This document shows positions 31,572-41,084 of a stretch of 43,588 nucleotides of DNA, in pieces. The stretch lies in contig JAGROY010000061.1 in NCBI GenBank assembly GCA_020439995.1, forward strand, positions 1 through 43,588, in the 5' to 3' direction. Both the position numbers and the translations under genes were made by a program. Each line of letters opens with the position of its first letter. Position 1 is the first letter of the stretch. The notes under the pieces are model-generated. The model saw only the letters and a list, made by a program, of their open reading frames with translations, did no database searches and was not told the DNA's origin. This DNA comes from Verrucomicrobiia bacterium (GTDB taxonomy: Bacteria; Verrucomicrobiota; Verrucomicrobiia; Verrucomicrobiales; DEV007).

Positions 31572-32828
31572 ATGACAATCGAAGAACAGGTGCACCAACT
31601 GGGGCGGCAGGCCCTTGAAGCGTCGCGTAAACTCGCCCTGCTGACAGCCGATGACAAGAATCGGATACTGTCGTTCATGGCAGATGAGCTGGTAGCAAAG
31701 GAGTCGACGATCCTCGAAGCAAACGCGCGGGATCTCGCCGCCGCCGAAGAGCGTGGCTTAAGCTCAGCAATGCTTGACCGCCTCCGCCTTGATTCGAAGC
31801 GTGTAAGGGCCATCGCTGACGGTATCCGCCAGGTAGCATCCCTGCCAAACCCTGTGGGCGAGATCCTCGAAGAATGGGAGCGCCCCAATGGAATGCGCAT
31901 TCAAAAGAAACGCGTTCCCATTGGCGTCATAGGCATCATCTACGAATCACGCCCGAACGTGACAAGCGATGCGGCTGTTCTATGCTTCAAAACCAGCAAC
32001 GCCACGATTCTGCGCGGCGGTTCAGAAGCCTTTTACTCTAACACTGCCATCGCCGCAGCACTGCAGGAGGGCGGCATGCGCGCCGGGCTCCCTGAGCACA
32101 GCATTCAACTGATCCCCTTCACTGATCGCGAAAGCGTCAGGCATATGGCGCAGATGGACCAGTACCTCGACCTGATCATTCCACGGGGCGGCAAGAATTT
32201 GATCGAAACCGTGGTCTCACTGGCCAGGATGCCTGTCATCAAACACTACGACGGCGTTTGCCATACCTACATCGACAAGTCAGCGGAACTGGAGATGGCA
32301 AAGGCAATCACAGTGAATGCGAAGACTCACAAGCCGAGCGTATGCAACGCCCTTGAAACACTCCTCGTTCACTCCGACATCGCCGCAGAATTTTACGCGG
32401 ATACAGGAGAAGCATTGCTGGCTGCGGGAGTCGAATTACGCGGAGACACAAGGCTTCAAGCCGCTCTTGGTGATCGCGTGTTACCCGCAACGGACGACGA
32501 TTGGACTGCCGAATATCTTGACCTCATCCTTGCTGTGAAAACGGTCGATTCGATGGATGAAGCCATCGGCCACATCAATGCGTACGGATCACATCATAGC
32601 GATTGCATCGTAACTGCAGACGCAGCAGCGGCAGAGAAATTCCTTGCCGAAATTGATTCGGCGACGGTGTTCTGGAACGTGTCGACACGCTTCAGTGATG
32701 GAGAAGAATTCGGATTCGGAGCAGAGATCGGCATCAGCACTGACAAACTGCACGCACGGGGCCCCATGGCACTTAAGGAGTTAACTTCTTACAAGTATTT
32801 AGTGAGAGGCACCGGCCAGATCCGGTAA
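31572..32828 (+). CDS. proA: Glutamate-5-semialdehyde dehydrogenase (gamma-glutamyl phosphate reductase)
   Basis: ProA reduces gamma-glutamyl phosphate with NADPH in proline synthesis. The 418-residue protein has the family landmarks MRIQKKRVPIGVIGIIYESR, FKTSNATILRGGSEAFYSNT, IPRGGKNLIE, HYDGVCHTYIDK, the catalytic Cys in HKPSVCNALETLL and FGAEIGISTDKLHARGPM. I start at the second ATG (31572) because AGGGAG (31560-31565) lies 6 bases before it; the ATG at 31566 directly abuts that site. No proB is in this window. The gene is followed by a secreted unknown on the same strand. Confidence 0.96.
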   Translation: MTIEEQVHQLGRQALEASRKLALLTADDKNRILSFMADELVAKESTILEANARDLAAAEERGLSSAMLDRLRLDSKRVRAIADGIRQVASLPNPVGEILEEWERPNGMRIQKKRVPIGVIGIIYESRPNVTSDAAVLCFKTSNATILRGGSEAFYSNTAIAAALQEGGMRAGLPEHSIQLIPFTDRESVRHMAQMDQYLDLIIPRGGKNLIETVVSLARMPVIKHYDGVCHTYIDKSAELEMAKAITVNAKTHKPSVCNALETLLVHSDIAAEFYADTGEALLAAGVELRGDTRLQAALGDRVLPATDDDWTAEYLDLILAVKTVDSMDEAIGHINAYGSHHSDCIVTADAAAAEKFLAEIDSATVFWNVSTRFSDGEEFGFGAEIGISTDKLHARGPMALKELTSYKYLVRGTGQIR

Positions 32829-32881
32829 ACCGGTAAAAAAGTCTAATTGTCATCGATTTCAGCCGTTGTAGATTTGGAGTG

Positions 32882-33694
32882 ATGTCCGCCGATCATAATC
32901 CACAACTCATCTGGATCGCCTGGGCCGTAGCGGCAATGCTGTGCGTGCAGGTCTCGCATGCTCAGGCTCCGGCCCTGCCGCCCGTTCCCGCACAGGGAAT
33001 GATCGCCTACAAGCTCCACAAACAGGCTGACGAATTTGCTCCATGCGTCGAGTTTTCGACCATCGAGGATTTCCCGATCGTTGCCAATATGATCACGATG
33101 GACAGGCGGTTTCTTTCAGTGCAACAAGCTCAAGTCGCCTATCGGGTCAATTACCCATCGCCCAGTGAAGAACTCCTCACAGATGAGGATCTGGCCCGAC
33201 TGGAAAAACGTATCAAGGAATACGAGGCCGTCTCAAAACGCTTCAAATACTCCGCACCGCTACTAGCTCCCTGGATCGCGAAGTTTCGTCATGAAGTGGA
33301 AATGATGCAGCAGGGATTCGGTCGTGTAGATGGAAGCTGGATGCAGAGAGCTTCTTATGCTTACGACCGAGATCGCGAACGCCTGCGGGCTAAATTTGAA
33401 GCGCGTAAAGCGGAGATCCTACATGGCCGAGCAACCGATCCCTCTCCGGACAATGCTCCACTGTGGGCATCGGCAATGGAAGCACAACGACTGGCAGAGC
33501 AGGCCGCATTCCGCAAAGCCTTCAAGGAAAAGATAGCCGCGAAGCAAGCCGCTCGAGCTGAGGATTTTCATAAGACCACAGACTCCAAACTTACTCGGAA
33601 GAGCCCAAGCCGCCTTTCACGAGCAAAGCTGGACACAGACCGTTCGCTCGATACGAATACAGAACTCGATACTGGCGATGGCCTAAATCGCTAA
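32882..33694 (+). CDS. Secreted hypothetical protein
   Basis: A 270-residue protein with a signal peptide (LIWIAWAVAAMLCVQVSHAQ, cleavage near AQA). The mature part is helical and charged, with an acidic/basic mid-region (EEYEAVSKRFKYS-type; RDRERLRAKFEARKAEI) and a Lys/Arg/Ser-rich C-terminal tail. It contains DRRFLSVQQAQVAYRVNYPS. No family is recognised. GGAG immediately precedes the start, so the exact start is uncertain (GTG at 32879 or ATG at 32882). It lies 53 bases after proA and 15 before the nucleoside phosphorylase. Confidence 0.7.
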   Translation: MSADHNPQLIWIAWAVAAMLCVQVSHAQAPALPPVPAQGMIAYKLHKQADEFAPCVEFSTIEDFPIVANMITMDRRFLSVQQAQVAYRVNYPSPSEELLTDEDLARLEKRIKEYEAVSKRFKYSAPLLAPWIAKFRHEVEMMQQGFGRVDGSWMQRASYAYDRDRERLRAKFEARKAEILHGRATDPSPDNAPLWASAMEAQRLAEQAAFRKAFKEKIAAKQAARAEDFHKTTDSKLTRKSPSRLSRAKLDTDRSLDTNTELDTGDGLNR

Positions 33695-33709
33695 CGACGG
33701 GCAAACACT

Positions 33710-34486
33710 TTGAAAGTTCCGTCCACTATCGAGGGGTTCTCGCCAGAGATCGGTATTGTGCTCGGCTCTGGCCTTGGCACCTTCGCCGATACGCTGAACA
33801 TCGAAGCGAACATTCCATATTCGGAGATTGACGGGCTGCCAAAGTCGACAGTGCCCGGCCATGACGGTCGCTACCTTCTCGGCAAACTTGCTGACAAAAG
33901 GATCCTCGTCGCGCAGGGGCGAGCTCATCTTTACGAAGGCAAATCAGCACAGGAAGTCACCAGCGGCATCAGGCTTATGGCAGCAGCTGGTGTGAAAACG
34001 GTGATTCTAACGAATGCCGCGGGTTTACTGAATCCGGACATGCAGCCGGGAGAATGGATGGCGCTCACCGATCACCTGAACCTTACCGGCACCAGCCCAT
34101 TGGTCGGTGGAGCCCACTTTGTCGATATGTCCGCCGTATATGATGCAGCCCTGAGAAAGGACTTCCTTTCGGCGGCGGCTGCCTGCGACACCAGAATCTT
34201 CGAAGGCGTCTACGCAGGCTTACTTGGCCCCCAGTATGAAACGCCCGCAGAAATACGAATGCTCAGAACCCTGGGTGCCGACGCTGTGGGCATGTCCACC
34301 GTATTGGAAGCCATTCAGGCACGGGCGCTTGGGCTTCGCGTGGCTGGATTCTCGTGCCTGACGAACTGGGCAGCGGGCCTCTCGCAACTACCATTGAGTC
34401 ATCAAGAAGTTCTTGAGACTGGTGCTGCTGCTGCTGACAGATTCCTGAAAGTCCTAGAGACTGCCCTGAGCAACAATCTGAATTAA
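33710..34486 (+). CDS. Purine nucleoside phosphorylase (type I)
   Basis: A 258-residue PNP that cleaves inosine and guanosine with phosphate in the salvage pathway. Family landmarks: IGIVLGSGLGTFADTL (phosphate loop), VPGHDGRYLLG, VAQGRAHLYEG (catalytic His), VILTNAAGLLNPDM, GVYAGLLGPQYETPAEI with Glu, and DAVGMSTVLEAIQARALG. It starts with TTG at 33710, which is unusual but supported by the N-terminal alignment; no ATG lies nearby in frame. Its last four bases overlap the converging deacetylase gene. Confidence 0.94.
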   Translation: MKVPSTIEGFSPEIGIVLGSGLGTFADTLNIEANIPYSEIDGLPKSTVPGHDGRYLLGKLADKRILVAQGRAHLYEGKSAQEVTSGIRLMAAAGVKTVILTNAAGLLNPDMQPGEWMALTDHLNLTGTSPLVGGAHFVDMSAVYDAALRKDFLSAAAACDTRIFEGVYAGLLGPQYETPAEIRMLRTLGADAVGMSTVLEAIQARALGLRVAGFSCLTNWAAGLSQLPLSHQEVLETGAAAADRFLKVLETALSNNLN

Positions 34487-35496
34487 GCCTTGCTCGGTTG
34501 AGGCATGCTATCCTGACCAATGTTTGGGACATCCCGCTTCTCGCTGATATCATCACGGCAACGTTCCGCGTGTTCTCGCATCGGAACCACCTCGAAATGC
34601 TGAGTATACGTTTTCAGCACCCACCGCATAAACTCCATCTTTTCCGCCCCAGGCACCTGCATTGCAGGAAAAAACGCCAACTCTGAAACATCGTCACCTC
34701 CAAGAAAATCCAGCGGATGAAGGAGCAGCGACGGCTGAATTCCAAATGCCCGACAAGCAAGCATCGCCGATTTGAAGTAGAGCTTTGCCAGAATCTTCGA
34801 GTAAGTGGCGAAGTAAAGAATGTAACTAGCATGCATCGGCACCTTAAATACGGGAAAGGTTGTGACCGGGATCTCAAGCAACTCACCCCTGTTGGTCTTC
34901 CAAAAATAGGGCCTGAGCGAGCGGAACCCCTCTGCAAATTTCCCAAACAACTGGCTGCGCTTTCTCAGTTCCTCTTTGGGAAGGTCCGACTTAAGAAAGT
35001 AATAGGCTCTGGCCAATGGCCCTAAGTAAGTAGGGAACGTTGAACCATCGTAACGATACCCTCGCCCTGCAAGGACGCTCAGCAGGCTCTTCGAAAAACT
35101 GAATCCCGGCCCGCGCCATCCCACTGGTCGCTCGCCCGTCGCTGTATGAATAGCCTCTTCAGCCCGTGCCACCTCAGCTTCAATCTCCTCCGGTGAATAC
35201 AAGTGCAGCCAAGGCTCGTGGTGGAACGAGTGATTGCCGACCTCGTGTCCCGCATCGGGGATAAGACGCAGGGCAGCATGATTTTTTTCAAGAGCCGCAT
35301 CTTGACCGACTACGAAAACTGTCATTTTAGTGTCCAGCTCATCGAGAACCTGAATGAACCTGGGGACAACCACATCGAGATAGGTGGGAAACTGTTCCCA
35401 GCCCTGATCTCCGTGCGTTTTCATATAAGACCATTGATTGTCCAGATCCAGCGACAGGCTGGCCAGCGGCTTCTTCGTGGATGGTGAGTTTGACAT
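34483..35496 (-). CDS. Polysaccharide deacetylase family protein
   Basis: A 337-residue CE4-type deacetylase. The NodB-homology domain has motif 1 SLSLDLDNQW (Asp metal ligand), motif 2 GHEVGNHSFHHEP (H-x3-H metal pair), GWRGPGFSFSKS and a C-terminal His motif in LLLHPLDFLGGDD. There is no signal peptide, so it probably acts in the cytoplasm on a lipid-linked glycan. It is the last gene of the minus-strand polysaccharide locus, 28 bases after the FAD oxidoreductase. Confidence 0.88.
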   Translation of the reverse strand: MSNSPSTKKPLASLSLDLDNQWSYMKTHGDQGWEQFPTYLDVVVPRFIQVLDELDTKMTVFVVGQDAALEKNHAALRLIPDAGHEVGNHSFHHEPWLHLYSPEEIEAEVARAEEAIHTATGERPVGWRGPGFSFSKSLLSVLAGRGYRYDGSTFPTYLGPLARAYYFLKSDLPKEELRKRSQLFGKFAEGFRSLRPYFWKTNRGELLEIPVTTFPVFKVPMHASYILYFATYSKILAKLYFKSAMLACRAFGIQPSLLLHPLDFLGGDDVSELAFFPAMQVPGAEKMEFMRWVLKTYTQHFEVVPMREHAERCRDDISEKRDVPNIGQDSMPQPSKA

Positions 35497-35524
35497 AGAA
35501 TTGCTTAGTAAATTTGCTTAAAAA

Positions 35525-36895
35525 CTAAACGGCCTGAGCGCATCTCGATCCGGCGACGTCGGCTGCAACACGGGAATCAAGCTTCAGGAAATCGACCGCA
35601 GCATTCTCGGCCAGTTGAATCGTCTCGTTCACGTTGAGTGTGCCGTTGCAGATCATCGCTGAATTCACTACATGGACACCTGGAATGCTGGTATGTACAG
35701 GTGGCAGACTCTCAGAGTAATTGAGTGTAGAAAGAGCGAGCACGTTACGGGCCCGGGCGACCTGGAAGGTGATCAAATCATCATCGGTAAGGTGCGGATG
35801 AATCCTCTTCAAGGCGGGCCAGAACTCCGCCTTCAAATCATCATCACTCCTGGAAAAAGCAGCCTCATCAGTGGCATCCACGTATTTGGGCAGGTAGACA
35901 AGATAGTTGCCATTCACCTCCTCCGGCTTGATCAACGCCGTCATATCGATCACGGCGGTGAAAGGGACGTCATCAGTGATATTGGTCACGTAGTAGCCAG
36001 CAAGCGGCTTTTTCAAAAGCAGCGATGGGCAAATAATTCCCTGATAGCGAATTCCATTTAAGAGTCCGTGCTCCCGAGGTTGCAGCCCCGGGCACGCCTT
36101 CGATACCGCTGGCGCGGGCGTAGTGAAGACGATGTGATCAAACTCACGCTCGAAACCGTCGGCCGTATCCATCTTCACCACGCTTCCCGTTCGCTTCACA
36201 TGCTGAACGCAGGTACCCTTCTGAATCGTGACTCCAGCATCAACCAGACGTTTTTCAAACGCCTGAAGAAAGCGTCGGTAACCACCTGGGAGATAGCCGA
36301 ACATCTCTTTCTTCAATCCACTCCTCCTTGCGGCATACATCCTCGCGATGATCGACCAGATGAACGCGGCCGAAGCATGTTGATAGTTCTCGCCCAGTTT
36401 CGCACGCAGCAAAGGCTTCCAGATTTTTTCAAAAACTGATCTGCCCGACAGCTTCGTCAACCACTCACAGACACCAATCGATTCGAGCTTCTTCCAGTCC
36501 TTGAGTTTGGACGCATAGAATATCGTTGCCCCCAGGCGCACTTTCTCAACGAGGTTCAGAGGCGGAAACCGGAGAAACTCAATCGAATTCGACATCGAAA
36601 GCAATCTCCCTTTCGTGTAGAAACCAGTTTTTGTCTCGACCCACCTCATGTCATCCTCAAGCTCCAGATCGTTCAGAATATTCCTCACATGAAGGTCCGA
36701 CATCAGCGTAACATGGTAATAGCGATCCCACACTGAGTTCCCTATCTTCCAAGCACTGGCAAGCCCTCCTATATCCCTGGCTGCCTCAATGAGGGTCACC
36801 TCTTTTCCTTGCTCTCGAAGCCTCAGAGCCAAGGTCATTCCCAGAATGCCTCCTCCGACGACTGCCCAGCTTTGTCTGTTTGATGTAAGATCCAT
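35525..36895 (-). CDS. FAD-dependent oxidoreductase (NAD(P)-binding Rossmann, HemY/amine-oxidase-like)
   Basis: A 456-residue protein with an N-terminal FAD-binding motif AVVGGGILGMTLALRLREQG followed by VTLIEAARDIGGLASAW, as in amine oxidases, protoporphyrinogen oxidase and UDP-galactopyranose mutase. YLPGGYRRFLQAFEKRLVDA and a C-terminal VHVVNSAMICNGTLNVNE support the same fold. The specific reaction is unknown. It sits between the WbpD-like and deacetylase genes of the surface polysaccharide locus, where such proteins usually modify a sugar or lipid-linked intermediate. Confidence 0.85.
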   Translation of the reverse strand: MDLTSNRQSWAVVGGGILGMTLALRLREQGKEVTLIEAARDIGGLASAWKIGNSVWDRYYHVTLMSDLHVRNILNDLELEDDMRWVETKTGFYTKGRLLSMSNSIEFLRFPPLNLVEKVRLGATIFYASKLKDWKKLESIGVCEWLTKLSGRSVFEKIWKPLLRAKLGENYQHASAAFIWSIIARMYAARRSGLKKEMFGYLPGGYRRFLQAFEKRLVDAGVTIQKGTCVQHVKRTGSVVKMDTADGFEREFDHIVFTTPAPAVSKACPGLQPREHGLLNGIRYQGIICPSLLLKKPLAGYYVTNITDDVPFTAVIDMTALIKPEEVNGNYLVYLPKYVDATDEAAFSRSDDDLKAEFWPALKRIHPHLTDDDLITFQVARARNVLALSTLNYSESLPPVHTSIPGVHVVNSAMICNGTLNVNETIQLAENAAVDFLKLDSRVAADVAGSRCAQAV

Positions 36896-36918
36896 ATTAG
36901 CTCCCTACGACATTTCTA

Positions 36919-37563
36919 TTAAGCACTAACCTTCAGTTCCATTCCGGGAGCGCAAAGCTCCGAGACTTCTTCTCCATTGATCTGATAACCCAGACCGCAC
37001 TCGCAACGGAGAGCGAGCGATGCAGCCTGGTCACCGCTAAACCGGTGGATCAACTGACCACAGCGGCAAACTACACCCACCGAGCGGGCGGGACTACCAA
37101 TCGCGAGGTGGAAGTCAGGCACACTACGGGTAACGAGGGCACCCATCCCAACCATTGCGAAACGTCCGATCGTAAGATCATTGCCGACGGTGCACCCGGC
37201 ACCAATGGTAGCACCTTCCTTAACTAAAGTCGGCAAGGTGTGCTCATCAGGATCGGAGCCGCGAAGCTGCTTCAAATCAGGAGTCGTAGCGCGGGGAAAC
37301 CGATCGTTTGTAAAAATCGTCCCGGCACTGATCATCACCCCATCCTCGATCGTAACCGCGTTGCAGATATAGACCATTGCATTGATCTTTACCCTGCTCC
37401 CTATAGAGACGCCATACGCAATGTAGGTCTTTTCGCCAATGATACACTCATCACCGATAACGGTCGAGTGCCTCACATGGACATTGTCCCATACCGAGGA
37501 ACCAGGTCCGATAACGACACCGGATTCTACGATGGCGGTGGGGTGGATACGTACTTCTTTCAT
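36919..37563 (-). CDS. WbpD-like hexapeptide-repeat N-acetyltransferase with zinc ribbon
   Basis: A 214-residue acetyltransferase of the left-handed beta-helix type: repeats such as VVIGPGSSVWDN, TVIGDECIIGEKTYIAYGVS, ITIGRFAMVGMGALV-like turns and GTIFTNDRFPR. WbpD and WlbB acetylate the 3-amino group of UDP-GlcNAc3N-uronic acid. An additional C-terminal segment has two Cys pairs (VCRCGQ and RCECGLGY), a zinc ribbon not found in classical WbpD. I start at the ATG 37561-37563; the open frame extends to 37671, into the upstream gene's end. It lies 35 bases after the WbpB-like gene. Confidence 0.85.
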   Translation of the reverse strand: MKEVRIHPTAIVESGVVIGPGSSVWDNVHVRHSTVIGDECIIGEKTYIAYGVSIGSRVKINAMVYICNAVTIEDGVMISAGTIFTNDRFPRATTPDLKQLRGSDPDEHTLPTLVKEGATIGAGCTVGNDLTIGRFAMVGMGALVTRSVPDFHLAIGSPARSVGVVCRCGQLIHRFSGDQAASLALRCECGLGYQINGEEVSELCAPGMELKVSA

Positions 37564-37598
37564 AACGCGGCAGGTGTAGCTAGCTGAAATGGTTTGAA

Positions 37599-38642
37599 TT
37601 ACTTGCCTCCGTTCAGCACGGCGGCCTCTTTGGTCTGCACGTCCACCTTGGAACGACGCACCTTTGTCCATGGCTCATCCTGAAGGGCCTTGTAGGCAGC
37701 CTCGACAGCCCGAACGGAAGCGACGCCATCCTGAGCAGTAACCCGCAACTTAGCCTCTCCACGAATCGCCTTCGAAAAGTTACTGATCTGGTTCATGAAG
37801 GCGCGGACTTTGTCATAACCTTTTCCGAATGAGATCCACTCTCCGTTTCCGATGCGATACTTCGAATCTTTCCATCCAATGCACAGAGTGCCCTTGCTGC
37901 CATGGATCTGCACGTAGTTCTCTAGCGGTTTCTGGATTGTCCAGGAAAGATCGATATTTCCGAGAACGCCCTCCTCACTCTTGATGAAAATGTTGACCGT
38001 CTCTTCAACGTCCAACCCTTGGCAACGCCGACCTTCGATGACGCGCAACTCCTTGATCGGCCCAAGGAAATAGCGAGCAATGTCAAGCGAGTGAGTTCCA
38101 TTGTCGATAAGCACACCTCCCCCGCTCACCTCAGGATTCGCATTCCACCGACCACGCATGTCCACGTACGAAGTAAATGCATTCTCGAACATAATGATGT
38201 CGCCAATCTTGCCGTAGGAGACCAGCTCCTTTGCCGCAACCACATCACATACGTGCCGAAACTTTGATGCCATCGTAAGAATCTTTCCGACTTTCTCGGC
38301 AGCCACTCTCATGCGTTCAGCGCTGGCAGATGTGGTGCTCAACGGTTTCTCGCAAAGCACGTGGATACCACGATCCAAAGCCGAACACGTGATAGACTCG
38401 TGTGTATTGGGCGGGGTGCAGATAATGATCGCCTCAAGATCTGAGTGAGCATCGAACATTTCCTCAGCGGATGAATAGCCGGGGCAGCCCCAAATTGCGG
38501 GCGCTGTTTCAACCCGTCCGGGATCTGAATCAGCCACCGCTATAAGTTCGGCTGCTCCGACTCGTGAAAAGGCTTCTCGATAGGATTGCGCGATTCCGCC
38601 CGTTCCGATGAGACCAATTTTAACTGGAGTAGAAAGTTTCAT
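37599..38642 (-). CDS. WbpB-like Gfo/Idh/MocA oxidoreductase
   Basis: A 347-residue NAD-dependent dehydrogenase. The N-terminal Rossmann motif IGLIGTGGIAQSYREAF, EAIIICTPPNTHESI and HVLCEKPLSTT (catalytic Lys in EKP) mark the family, followed by GGGVLIDNGTHSLDIARYFL. WbpB and WlbA oxidise C3 of UDP-GlcNAcA to give the 3-keto sugar for the next aminotransferase, and this gene precedes a WbpD-like and follows a WbpE-like gene. The substrate assignment is by context. Confidence 0.88.
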   Translation of the reverse strand: MKLSTPVKIGLIGTGGIAQSYREAFSRVGAAELIAVADSDPGRVETAPAIWGCPGYSSAEEMFDAHSDLEAIIICTPPNTHESITCSALDRGIHVLCEKPLSTTSASAERMRVAAEKVGKILTMASKFRHVCDVVAAKELVSYGKIGDIIMFENAFTSYVDMRGRWNANPEVSGGGVLIDNGTHSLDIARYFLGPIKELRVIEGRRCQGLDVEETVNIFIKSEEGVLGNIDLSWTIQKPLENYVQIHGSKGTLCIGWKDSKYRIGNGEWISFGKGYDKVRAFMNQISNFSKAIRGEAKLRVTAQDGVASVRAVEAAYKALQDEPWTKVRRSKVDVQTKEAAVLNGGK

Positions 38643-38675
38643 TTTTCTTTTTTCTATGCGTTGTGGATGCGCTTA

Positions 38676-39911
38676 TTATTTTGCCAGTTGCTCGACACCA
38701 TCACGGATAGCCTCAGCGATGAAGTCGACATGATGGGATTCGTATTTCTCGTTCCATGGCAGGACGAGGACGTGGGCCAGTGCCTGAAGGGTTCCCTGGA
38801 AATTCTCGTCGGAATAGTCTACCGCTTCAGGACGGGCCAACGTGAATGGCCAACGACTGTCGCCGAAGGTAACCTGTTCACTGAAGACCTGGCAGCAATA
38901 GGCAGGCTTCTGAATGTAGCGCGGTGCGCAGGCGATACCACGCTCACGAATGAATGCCCCCAGCGCAACGGTGCCGCCTTCGATCACCGACGGATCAACG
39001 TTAACGCAGTACTTCCAGTAAGTGTGCGTGCACCCTGGAAGAATCTCGGGAGTTTCGATACCCGGCAGTCCAATCAACTGGCGGGTGAGCTCTTCAGCCC
39101 GTGTGCTCCGGCTGTCGACGACGCCTTCCAGCTTTGCCAATTGGGCCACAGCCACCGCACCCTGAAGCTCGGTAAGACGGTAGTTGAGAGCAGCAAAATA
39201 GTGATCAGGTTTAGGATCTCCGTATCCCCAAGCTTTGTTCACGAACAGATAGACGTGGCGTGCGAGTTCGTCATCGTTCGAGATCACCAAACCACCTTCA
39301 CCAGTGGTGATGTGCTTGCCCTGCTGCATGCTGAAACAGCCGATATCACCGATCGCGCCGACCTTGCGACCTTTGTATTCAGTCAAAAATGCCTGCGCAC
39401 AATCTTCGATCACCTTGATCCCGTGCTTCCTGGCCAGATCCATGATGGGATCCATGTCGCATGGATTCCCGAACAGGTGCGTCACCATGATGGCTTTCGT
39501 GCGATCACTGATGCGCTCGGCGATGGTCTCTGCGGTAACATTGTAAGTCTTTGGATCCACGTCAGCGAACACCGGAATCGCTCCCTGATAGACCATTGGC
39601 GTAAGAGCACCCATGTCCGTGATCGACGTCGTGATAATCTCATCACCTGGCTCTGGATTGATTGCGGCGATCGCGCAGTGTAGCGCCGCGCTTCCTGATG
39701 CGGCAGCGTGACAATGCTTCACTCCATAAAGAGCGGCAAATTCATCTTCAAGCTTCTTCACATATTTGCCCTTGGTGCTGGTAAGCGTTCCGCTGCGGAT
39801 TGCATCCGCTACCAGCGCGATTTCCTCTTCCCCAAGGGTTCTGCCAGATGCTTCCTGGTCAGACGGAAGGGTGATCACTTTGGGTTTTGCTTCTAATGTG
39901 GACTGTTTCAT
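38676..39911 (-). CDS. WbpE-like DegT/DnrJ/EryC1/StrS aminotransferase
   Basis: A 411-residue PLP-dependent sugar aminotransferase. SMQQGKHITTGEGGLVI holds the PLP lysine, HCHAAASGSAALHCAIAAIN and TTSITDMGALTPMVYQGAIP the cofactor and substrate region, and EDCAQAFLTEYKGRKVG the PLP-binding Asp. The family aminates 3- or 4-keto UDP-sugars; the neighbours point to 3-amination. I start at the ATG 39909-39911 (MKQSTLEAKPK); the longer frame to 40022 overlaps the glycosyltransferase. The gene lies 33 bases upstream of the WbpB-like gene. Confidence 0.9.
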   Translation of the reverse strand: MKQSTLEAKPKVITLPSDQEASGRTLGEEEIALVADAIRSGTLTSTKGKYVKKLEDEFAALYGVKHCHAAASGSAALHCAIAAINPEPGDEIITTSITDMGALTPMVYQGAIPVFADVDPKTYNVTAETIAERISDRTKAIMVTHLFGNPCDMDPIMDLARKHGIKVIEDCAQAFLTEYKGRKVGAIGDIGCFSMQQGKHITTGEGGLVISNDDELARHVYLFVNKAWGYGDPKPDHYFAALNYRLTELQGAVAVAQLAKLEGVVDSRSTRAEELTRQLIGLPGIETPEILPGCTHTYWKYCVNVDPSVIEGGTVALGAFIRERGIACAPRYIQKPAYCCQVFSEQVTFGDSRWPFTLARPEAVDYSDENFQGTLQALAHVLVLPWNEKYESHHVDFIAEAIRDGVEQLAK

Positions 39912-39936
39912 TTGGTTTCTATGTTTAAGAATGGTT

Positions 39937-41082
39937 CTAGTGTTGCTGATTCCGGTAGATACCGGTAGCGAGGTGGAAGAGTTCTTCGAAGTAGCGCTTG
40001 TTTTGCATCGAGTGGAAGCCAAGACTCAGTAACTGAATACTGATGATAGTTGCCGTGGCTGCGACGAAGAATGTATGGGGATGCGCCAGGTAAGCCGCTT
40101 CAACTGCGTGCGACGCCCTGTTGAGCAAGTAGCTGTATTGCCCGAGTTCTTGAAAGTAAGTTAAGGTGTGAATCAGGACAAAGCTTGATGCGTAGAGCGC
40201 AAGGCAGGCAACGATCGCTCCAGGAATAAGAAAGAACATGAACGGGCGAAACACGAATCCTGAGAATAGAATCGCGAGCGTATGCCAGGGCACTTTCATG
40301 CTGCTGGAGCGCCTAGGTGGGAGAGAAGTTTCCAGCCCCTTCTCTAATGGTAGTGCGGCATCGCGCCATTCCAGACGTGCGGGAATTTCCTCGATCTTTG
40401 CCCGGAGGATCATTGACTTATAGACGACTTCAGGATTGACGTCCATGCCACGGGATTTCAAATCAAGCGTCTTCAAGAACCGCCCTTCGTACGCCCTGAC
40501 CATTCCCGTGAAGGTGGAAATGTTATCTGGGGCCACCATCCGAAGAAAGCGATTTGCAACTCTGCTCATCAGCGCCCTGCCGAATGGCACATTGGCCACG
40601 CTTCCGCCCTCGGCATAAGGTGAGGCCAGCACCAGCTGCGCGCGAGTTGAAATAATGCGATCGAGCATGCGGCCGATGTGATCGACTGAGTAACTCAGGT
40701 CGATGTCCATGGTGACGACGTAATCAGCATTGCTTTGCTCAAATCCGGTCTTCATCGCCTGACACAAGCCCATATTGACAACGTGATGGGTGACGTAGAC
40801 CCGCTTGTGCTGAAGGGCTAACTTGTCGGCAAGTGGCCTGGTGGTGTCGCTACTTCCATCGTTCACGATCAGGATGTGCCAGTCGTAAAGATGTTCCAGT
40901 GACTCCATATAGGCGACCACCTCACTGACATTGTCCTCAATAATCGCCTCTTCATTGTAAGCAGGAAGAATGATGCAGACGGAAGGACGGCGAGTCCTTG
41001 TGCTTTCCCAGCCGGTCTCCTGCTGCTGCGTTTCTACAGTGATCATGTTATTCAATTGGGGTGCTTCCCGGTTTTTAGACAT
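39937..41082 (-). CDS. GT2 glycosyltransferase with C-terminal membrane segments
   Basis: A 381-residue family 2 glycosyltransferase of the dolichol-phosphate-mannose-synthase type. The nucleotide-sugar domain has ILPAYNEEAIIEDNVSEVVA, HILIVNDGSSDTTRP, MGLCQAMKTGFEQSNADYVV and the DxD in TMDIDLSYS. Two hydrophobic helices follow (about residues 270-300 and 340-365), so it is probably anchored in the inner membrane and uses a lipid carrier. It lies between the WbpI-like gene (2 bases) and the WbpE-like gene (25 bases). Confidence 0.88.
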   Translation of the reverse strand: MSKNREAPQLNNMITVETQQQETGWESTRTRRPSVCIILPAYNEEAIIEDNVSEVVAYMESLEHLYDWHILIVNDGSSDTTRPLADKLALQHKRVYVTHHVVNMGLCQAMKTGFEQSNADYVVTMDIDLSYSVDHIGRMLDRIISTRAQLVLASPYAEGGSVANVPFGRALMSRVANRFLRMVAPDNISTFTGMVRAYEGRFLKTLDLKSRGMDVNPEVVYKSMILRAKIEEIPARLEWRDAALPLEKGLETSLPPRRSSSMKVPWHTLAILFSGFVFRPFMFFLIPGAIVACLALYASSFVLIHTLTYFQELGQYSYLLNRASHAVEAAYLAHPHTFFVAATATIISIQLLSLGFHSMQNKRYFEELFHLATGIYRNQQH

Positions 41083-41084
41083 GC

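Noticed and set aside
32821..32842. CCGGTAAACCGG followed by an A-run after proA as a terminator
   Set aside because: The stem is only 4 bp and the run is A on the coding strand, so it does not fit an intrinsic terminator for the plus-strand gene.
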